From IMG/VR virus record IMGVR_UViG_3300018080_000115, positions 1 through 64,000 of that record: a stretch of 64,000 nucleotides of DNA, one strand, 5' to 3'. The stretch's first letter is position 1. Every line of letters starts with the position of its first letter. Below the pieces are notes generated by a model. The model did not search any database. It had not been told where the DNA came from and was given only the letters and a program-made list of their open reading frames with translations. The position numbers and the translations under genes are program-made. Shown piece by piece: positions 58,932 to 64,000 of this stretch. The DNA is from a virus.

Positions 58932-59983
58932 TGATCAAGAAGCAGTCAGAAGATTTTGAAGATCCTGCCATCGGGTTGGACGAAACGCCTGAGATGATTC
59001 TGATGGGGAGAAAAGCGGCTAGTGCAACAACCGAATTGATCAATGAAAGCATGGTGAGGCGCGTCAAGGAAAAAGGAACCGCCAATCCGTTCAAGAGCAT
59101 TCTGCTGCCAGGAGAATGCATCTTTCAGATGCTGCCAAAAGGAGAGCAATATGTTCCATCCCATTGGTTCACGTTTGTTGTGAGAATCGAGCATCATGAC
59201 AGCGATGATCATGAAGTTTTTCCATACGGTCATTACGAATGGATCTCTCAACATTGCAGCGCGGGCGCGCTTTCGGCACATGACCAAGAAGAGACTGAAA
59301 AAATCGCCGAAATCTTTGCTGGCATATTCGGCAATGCCGCTCTACGGTTGATCGCCTATTACGGCATAAGCCAGGAAGAGCAGATGAAGCAGCAGCACGA
59401 CGGTCGCGAAAGAGCGATGATGGTAGCGGCGAAAGAGCTGAATCCGATCACCGAAGTCGACAATTCCATCAAACACTTTCTTGACGATATCGATGTTGCC
59501 GAAGTCATGATGAACATTTGCGACACGATGGAGAAAGGGTCATGGTTTGATCGTGTCATCAAACGGCTTCTGAGACAGACGTTCCGAAATCATGTGCGGG
59601 ATGTCCGCAACGAAGAAATCCGTGCTCACAAAGCCGAAAACCTGAACCTAGGACGCTTCGCCGATACGGTCGACTTTCTCGCTGAATGGCTCCTGCACCA
59701 GATTGACGAATACCGCCTGCATCCTGAAAGCGCGATGTTGGATGTTCAGCCATCAGTCATCAAGCACGAAAATTACGACATTCAGAACGCAAACGGGCTT
59801 CTCCTTGGAAGACTCCAAGACATCCGAAAGACCTTTGCCGATAAGCTGAAAACAGACGAAGACGTTCCGCAAGACGTCCAAAAAGCAATTGCGGCAATGG
59901 TTGAAGAAGATACGGTCAATCGCATCGAAGAAGCAATCAGAACGCAGGGACACAAAGCGGGCGATGATGAAACTGACGCTTGA
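58928..59983 (+). CDS. Hypothetical protein, 351 aa
   Basis: ATGA overlap with the preceding gene. First half globular with YGHYEWISQHCSAGALSAHD; second half helical. No recognised motif. Confidence 0.8.
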   Translation: MMIKKQSEDFEDPAIGLDETPEMILMGRKAASATTELINESMVRRVKEKGTANPFKSILLPGECIFQMLPKGEQYVPSHWFTFVVRIEHHDSDDHEVFPYGHYEWISQHCSAGALSAHDQEETEKIAEIFAGIFGNAALRLIAYYGISQEEQMKQQHDGRERAMMVAAKELNPITEVDNSIKHFLDDIDVAEVMMNICDTMEKGSWFDRVIKRLLRQTFRNHVRDVRNEEIRAHKAENLNLGRFADTVDFLAEWLLHQIDEYRLHPESAMLDVQPSVIKHENYDIQNANGLLLGRLQDIRKTFADKLKTDEDVPQDVQKAIAAMVEEDTVNRIEEAIRTQGHKAGDDETDA

Positions 59984-59999
59984 AAAGGAACCACACAGC

Positions 60000-60488
60000 A
60001 TGCAGACGAAGCAAAAGACTCCCATCAATCAGATCGTATTGAATGACGACATCTATTGGATGCTGTTGCGTTTGCAGGCATCTGGATCGCTGCATTATGA
60101 ACACGAAACGCCGACAGCGCCTTTGATTGATCTCTTGATTAAGGAAGGAGTCGCAGACGTTTCGGACCAGACAGTGACAATTACTGAACGCGGAAGAAAA
60201 GTATTGGAGAAGCGTGACGCTGTTGATCTGTTGTTGAAGACCATTCAAGGCGCGAAGCCGAAAAAGAAGAAGCAAGAACAATGCGGCGAAGAAGCCGAAG
60301 TCGAAACGATCCAAGTGGATGACTGCTTTGAATGTAACTTCTGTACGATTTCAGGAACAGGAGACGAAGCATACTGCGATGACTGTCCCGACAACGAAAG
60401 CAGGTTCATCGGCTATATCGCAGACGGCTTCAACATTCCCAGTTTCTGCAAACGCAGAGGAACTTCAGCAATCATCAAATGGAACTGA
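60000..60488 (+). CDS. Zinc-ribbon hypothetical protein, 162 aa
   Basis: N-terminal winged-helix-like part (LIDLLIKEGVADVSDQTVTI, TERGRKVLEK), basic hinge (KPKKKKQ), then CFECNFCTISGTGDEAYCDD, CPDNE and a final Cys. The ribbon resembles those in amidoligase 2 (IAYCDACPDNPN), so the two may recognise similar partners. Start chosen after AAAAGGAACC. Confidence 0.78.
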   Translation: MQTKQKTPINQIVLNDDIYWMLLRLQASGSLHYEHETPTAPLIDLLIKEGVADVSDQTVTITERGRKVLEKRDAVDLLLKTIQGAKPKKKKQEQCGEEAEVETIQVDDCFECNFCTISGTGDEAYCDDCPDNESRFIGYIADGFNIPSFCKRRGTSAIIKWN

Positions 60489-60497
60489 AGGAAGAAA

Positions 60498-61058
60498 ATG
60501 CGACGACTCAATAAAGCACAACCGGGCGACAGAGTGGGCGTCATCTTGGGACGTTCTGAATGTGGACGCTTCATGCATTGGCTTGGATTCGGGACGTTCC
60601 TAGGCACGTTTCCCTTGGTGATTGATTCAGGAAGACCGACAGACGAACCTTGGCTCAAGACCATTGAGATCATGAATCCCTGCATCAAGCTTGACACAGA
60701 CGCATTGGTGTGGGGCATTCAAACGCATTGGGGCTTGCCGAAGAGCGTGCAGGAAAAGCTTAAAGATTGGCAACAGCATCATGGTCTGATTCCAAAACTG
60801 CTTGACGCTAGAATTCATCCGGGACGACAGACTGCGTTTGGGAAAATCGTCAATTGTGGTGTTCCTTTTTATCTATATAAAATTAAGTCACACATAAGAG
60901 GAATAAAAAGAATCATTACCCATTCATACAAAGATGACGATGGAAGAATTAGAAGCGTCACCTACGATGGCGGCGAAGTCGTCAAGATTGATGGAATGGA
61001 CGTTGAAGAATGGGAAAAGCTGAACCAACAATTGTTGAATCAGAATCACTTGAAATGA
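60498..61058 (+). CDS. Hypothetical protein, 186 aa
   Basis: Begins MRRLNKAQPGDRVGVILGRS after GGAAGAAA; globular, ends VEEWEKLNQQLLNQNHLK in an ATGA overlap. AT-rich middle. Unknown. Confidence 0.78.
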   Translation: MRRLNKAQPGDRVGVILGRSECGRFMHWLGFGTFLGTFPLVIDSGRPTDEPWLKTIEIMNPCIKLDTDALVWGIQTHWGLPKSVQEKLKDWQQHHGLIPKLLDARIHPGRQTAFGKIVNCGVPFYLYKIKSHIRGIKRIITHSYKDDDGRIRSVTYDGGEVVKIDGMDVEEWEKLNQQLLNQNHLK

Positions 61059-61342
61059 TCGTCAAGCCGTGCGTCGGCTGCGGCATGTGCTGCCGATCGG
61101 CTCAATGTGTCGTTTCGACTTCAATTCATGGAATTGTCGAAAACGGCTATTGTCCCGAACTGTTCTGGAACGGTGAGCAATGGCGTTGCAAACTAATGAT
61201 CGGCGACTCGCTTCAAGCGCAAACCTATCGCCAAGAATTGGCGTGCGGCATGGGATGTGTCAGCACGCTGTTCAATTCCGATCGCGAAAACATTCCAACG
61301 CCTGAAATGATTGAAGCACGACGCAAAAAGAAAAGATCATGA
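61055..61342 (+). CDS. YkgJ-like CxxCxxCC cluster protein, 95 aa
   Basis: MIVKPCVGCGMCCRSAQCVV then CPELFWNGEQWRCKLM: the Cys layout of the YkgJ family, thought to bind zinc or iron-sulphur. An earlier ATG (61010) would extend it into the previous gene; the ATGA overlap supports 61055. Reaction unknown. Confidence 0.75.
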   Translation: MIVKPCVGCGMCCRSAQCVVSTSIHGIVENGYCPELFWNGEQWRCKLMIGDSLQAQTYRQELACGMGCVSTLFNSDRENIPTPEMIEARRKKKRS

Positions 61343-61584
61343 CAGAAGCAACTTTTAAAGCATATATAGTAAAGCTTCATCATATATTTGGAGATGACAG
61401 AGCGTTAAATCATGTGATAATACAAGCCATTTCAGCCGCCAAGGCAAAAATGAAAGTCGCTCGCATGGTGAATGAAGCCGGTTTCGCCACCATCAGTCAA
61501 GTGCTTCAAGGCGTTCGCTGCGCCAGATCTCCTCAGCACGACAACAAAAAGTTCCATAAAAACGGCTGTTTAGTAACAGATTGA
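61339..61584 (+). CDS. Small hypothetical protein, 81 aa
   Basis: Overlaps the preceding stop (ATGA). Helical (MTEATFKAYIVKLHHIFGDD). Ends just before a TTTAGTAAC element and the next promoter. Unknown. Confidence 0.72.
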   Translation: MTEATFKAYIVKLHHIFGDDRALNHVIIQAISAAKAKMKVARMVNEAGFATISQVLQGVRCARSPQHDNKKFHKNGCLVTD

Positions 61585-61603
61585 ACAAAAAACAAAAAAG
61601 TCC

Positions 61604-61632
61604 TTGACAATCTGTAATGGACTTGTTACAGT
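61604..61632 (+). promoter_or_regulatory. Class I promoter (TTGACA-17-TACAGT)
   Basis: TTGACAATCTGTAATG at 61604, TACAGT at 61627-61632. GTAACAGATTG lies upstream (61573-61583) as an imperfect inverted partner, as at 22969. Confidence 0.82.
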
Positions 61633-61660
61633 TATCGCAGACTGAAGAAAGGACAGACCA

Positions 61661-62209
61661 ATGACCCCCATTTACACCGACTTCAACGACATTCCGCAGA
61701 TGACGGAACATCCGTCGTACCGAGTTGACTGCGATTGGGAATACTTCATCAACGTGTGGATTCCTGAGCAAGTCGGAGAGACCGAACTGTCTCCGCTGCA
61801 GCTGAATCCAGACTTCCAACGCGGTCATGTCTGGACCGAAGAACAGCAGATCGCCTTTGTGGAATTCGCTCTGCGCGGCGGTCTGACCGGACAACACATC
61901 TACTTCAATCATCCGGGCTGGCAGAGAAGCTATCAAGGCGATTTCGTCTTGGTCGACGGCTTGCAACGAATCACGGCGGTGCGGCGATTCATTCACAACG
62001 AGATTCCTGCGTTCGGCACCTACTGCAAGGACTTCAAAGGACGTCTTCCGCGTCGAGCGCAATTCGTCATCTGCGTCAACAAGCTGAAGACGCGCGCCGA
62101 AGTGCTGCGCTGGTACATCGAAATGAATGACGGCGGGGTTGTTCACAGCAGCGAAGAGATTGAGCGGGTTCGTAAACTGATGAAGAAGGCGGAAGGCGGC
62201 AAGTTATGA
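61661..62209 (+). CDS. DUF262-family protein
   Basis: 182 residues holding the DUF262 (ParB/GmrSD-N-like) core: LNPDFQRGHVWTEEQQIAFV, a middle with GQHIYFNHPGW, and the catalytic-type DGLQRITAVRRFI (about residues 107-119). The core is used in GmrSD-type restriction as an NTP-dependent nuclease part, and also in phage proteins of unknown role. No DUF1524 (HNH) partner is present, so a stand-alone or modified function is likely. GAAAGGACAGACCA leader and class I promoter directly upstream. Overlaps the next gene. Confidence 0.87.
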   Translation: MTPIYTDFNDIPQMTEHPSYRVDCDWEYFINVWIPEQVGETELSPLQLNPDFQRGHVWTEEQQIAFVEFALRGGLTGQHIYFNHPGWQRSYQGDFVLVDGLQRITAVRRFIHNEIPAFGTYCKDFKGRLPRRAQFVICVNKLKTRAEVLRWYIEMNDGGVVHSSEEIERVRKLMKKAEGGKL

Positions 62210-62532
62210 TGAAGTCAGAGAAAGTTCCCTGCAAACAGCAAGTGCTGTCGTATGACATAGTGGACGCAGAAAAGCTGATCAAGAAGCTTTGGCCTCACCT
62301 CGAAAAGTACAATGCCGAAGCTGCGAAACGACTCAAAAGCGAATTGGAAAAACTGGAAGAAACAGAAGACTTCCGCCGTCTCATGATAGCCACATCATTG
62401 TGTCCAAAAATCATAAATGCATTGAACAACGTCGCTCCTGACGGCATGCATTTCGGTTCGTCAGACATCGACAACACATGTTACGGTTTTTTCTACAACG
62501 GCTTTAACAACAGCGGAAAGGCAGATCGATGA
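62206..62532 (+). CDS. Hypothetical protein, 108 aa
   Basis: MMKSEKVPCKQQVLSYDIVD; helical middle (AKRLKSELEKLEETEDF). ATGA overlap on both sides. Unknown; may work with the DUF262 protein. Confidence 0.75.
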   Translation: MMKSEKVPCKQQVLSYDIVDAEKLIKKLWPHLEKYNAEAAKRLKSELEKLEETEDFRRLMIATSLCPKIINALNNVAPDGMHFGSSDIDNTCYGFFYNGFNNSGKADR

Positions 62533-63527
62533 AACTGAACAGTCTGAGAGACAAGCTGAAGCAAGCCGGTTTGGTCAGTCAAGAAGATGCTGCCAAAGCC
62601 GAACGAGCCGCAGAAGTCAGACAGCGCGTGCTTGAAGAGCGAGCCGAACAGGAGCACAAAGAGGAATCGCAAATCCGGCGCACCTTGGGCAGACGCGCAC
62701 AGCGCAATGAAGATCTGATGGAGAACATGCGGCGTCAAGCGAAAGAAAACCCACTGAAGCCGCATTTGGTCAAGGGAGCGCGAAAACTCTCAACTTCCTC
62801 AATCGCAGTCGATCGTTCGAAGACGACTGCGCCTGAACCGGAACCGACTTTGGAAAGAAATGTTCAGACGAGTCACACCAATATCGTCCAAAGCGAAGTT
62901 CACAAACTGACTGGAAAAATCGACGAATTATGGAAGAAAGGCGGCAAAAGCAAAGGGTTCGTCATTCATCTGATCATGGCGTTCATGAATCCATTTGCCA
63001 TGCGCGGTTCTGTGTTCTCCTGGGAAAACCTGCCTTCCATCCCGTCAGACAAAAATCGCCGATGCGCTCTGAGCAACGTCTATCTTGTCACGGTGGACGA
63101 ATGCCTGAACAAGTCCAAAGCGTCTCATCGTCAGCTCATCAAAATGCTCAAGAGCGAAGGCAACCATTCATTTCTAGAACTGCTTCAGGAAATGGATAAC
63201 TCGCTTGTTGCATGGACCAAAAGCAAGGCTCTTGCCATCTACAGCGACGAATCCAAGCGTTTTCTCTCTCCGGTTTCCCTGATGGCATTGCGCAATTGGT
63301 ATCTGATAAATGTTACCGAAAACGTTTGGCTCATCCACAAGCTGAACGATGCCATCGAAGAAAAAAGAAAGACCGCTCACGCTTACCAAATGGCGGAAGC
63401 CGAAGCGGAAGGCGGAGCGGCGCAAGACGAAGCCATGAAGAAGCTGACAGCCATCTTTGACCGGCTCAAGCGGAATGACGTGAATCTGGCTCTTGAAGAA
63501 CAACGTGAACTCAGCCTTGAAAAGTGA
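62529..63527 (+). CDS. DUF2058-like N-terminus, hypothetical 332-aa protein
   Basis: The first 70 residues (LRDKLKQAGLVSQEDAAKAE, then a basic coil) look like the start of DUF2058/YaiL nucleic-acid-associated proteins. The rest differs: a Ser/Thr/Pro hinge, FVIHLIMAFMNPFAM, CALSNVYLVTVDECL and a helical end. So either a fusion or a distant relative. Function unknown. Confidence 0.7.
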   Translation: MKLNSLRDKLKQAGLVSQEDAAKAERAAEVRQRVLEERAEQEHKEESQIRRTLGRRAQRNEDLMENMRRQAKENPLKPHLVKGARKLSTSSIAVDRSKTTAPEPEPTLERNVQTSHTNIVQSEVHKLTGKIDELWKKGGKSKGFVIHLIMAFMNPFAMRGSVFSWENLPSIPSDKNRRCALSNVYLVTVDECLNKSKASHRQLIKMLKSEGNHSFLELLQEMDNSLVAWTKSKALAIYSDESKRFLSPVSLMALRNWYLINVTENVWLIHKLNDAIEEKRKTAHAYQMAEAEAEGGAAQDEAMKKLTAIFDRLKRNDVNLALEEQRELSLEK

Positions 63528-63534
63528 TGATGCG

Positions 63535-63615
63535 ATGGCGGAAAACAATGAGTACAGCGGACTGCTGGTGTTTGCAGGAACGATTCTTTTGATGATCTCA
63601 CCATTCTTCTGTTGA
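63535..63615 (+). CDS. Possible tiny membrane protein, 26 aa
   Basis: MAENNEYSGLLVFAGTILLM followed by ISPFFC; one hydrophobic segment. Weak ribosome site. Confidence 0.45.
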   Translation: MAENNEYSGLLVFAGTILLMISPFFC

Positions 63616-63637
63616 AGCATCAAGAAAGGAAACAAAA

Positions 63638-63700
63638 ATGGGCTTGCTGATTCTGTTCATCATAATCATGATCATGATCAAAACTAGTGACGTGCCATGA
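63638..63700 (+). CDS. Tiny membrane protein, 20 aa
   Basis: MGLLILFIIIMIMIKTSDVP, nearly all transmembrane, behind GAAAGGAAACAAAA. Its stop overlaps the next ATG (ATGA). Confidence 0.55.
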   Translation: MGLLILFIIIMIMIKTSDVP

Positions 63701-64000
63701 AAATCAAATTCCTTCCGGCGACTCCGTTCATGGCTTTGATGCAAAAAGACTCCCGCATCGATGCCATGCGAAGCATTCTGGACAATGACGCCCAAACTCC
63801 ATGGTGGCTTGTCTCCATCACCGAAGGCACCGGAACCGTCATTTTTCCCATGGAATTCATGGCTGCGATGGGATGCAAAGCCGTATTGCCTCTTGCGTTC
63901 GACGATATCGACCCGAAGCGCGGGAAAGGCAACATGACGGACATCTATCGGATCTTCAACGAGCATCATGCGGATCGTATCATCAGCTTCTTCGATTGGA
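63697..64000 (+). CDS. Hypothetical protein, cut by window end; phosphatase-like pattern
   Basis: At least 101 residues (MKIKFLPATPFMALMQKDSR). WWLVSITEGTGT, VLPLAFDDIDP and FNEHHADRIISFF follow the order of small phage-type dual-specificity phosphatases before their active-site loop, which would lie beyond the window. Inferred. Confidence 0.5.
   Translation, partial: MKIKFLPATPFMALMQKDSRIDAMRSILDNDAQTPWWLVSITEGTGTVIFPMEFMAAMGCKAVLPLAFDDIDPKRGKGNMTDIYRIFNEHHADRIISFFDW

Overview
The window is bacterial in style: Shine-Dalgarno sites of the AAAGGA or GGAG type, sigma-70-like promoters with exact 17-bp spacers, and chains of short genes joined by ATGA stop/start overlaps. It carries about 110 genes, most of them short and unfamiliar. 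The recognisable functions are those of a large mobile replicon such as a very large phage, prophage or megaplasmid: two TnpB transposon nucleases, an IS607-type recombinase, DNA-methylase-like proteins, a Lar-like zinc ribbon, MazG, an HNH nuclease, a HAD phosphatase, a nucleotidyltransferase, three amidoligases, a ComM-like ATPase fragment, a DUF262 protein and a DUF2058-like protein. I see no terminase, capsid, tail, replication initiator, rRNA, tRNA or housekeeping gene, so this looks like an accessory region. I cannot name the host.

Layout. Positions 1-11965 form one leftward gene chain, broken at its far end by an IS607-type element sitting in a DNA methylase gene. Rightward genes run 12327-18244 (amidoligase 1, zinc-finger proteins, MazG, orphan TnpB), followed by a short leftward block (18280-19475). 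Rightward genes resume at 19918-27907 with a gene-poor stretch at 24.6-26.3 kb. A leftward block (27911-32702) carries amidoligases 2 and 3. Rightward genes follow at 33160-37918, a short leftward block at 38011-39167, and rightward genes again at 39574-42142. A 2.9-kb gene-poor zone (42143-45064) holds an AT-rich segment and GT-rich tandem repeats. From 45065 to the end there is one long rightward operon-like series, containing a possible E2/RWD-fold protein, the ComM-like protein and a 1144-residue membrane-anchored protein.

The most striking pattern is regulatory. Each of the four divergent junctions (about 12.1, 19.7, 32.9 and 39.4 kb) carries a cluster of three or four 17-bp palindromes of the form GTGAC-N7-GTCAC; 15 copies in all. 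Genes at the head of transcripts share two related promoter types (TTGACAATYTGTRAC, or TGGCACGG..ATGCTACTRTTACA) and a nearly constant leader, GAAAGGACAGACC, just before the start codon. This suggests one element-wide regulon controlling amidoligases, small zinc-ribbon proteins and a family of short proteins ending in an LPPVE-like motif. A second dispersed motif, GGACGCCGTT, recurs about 14 times, almost only between genes.
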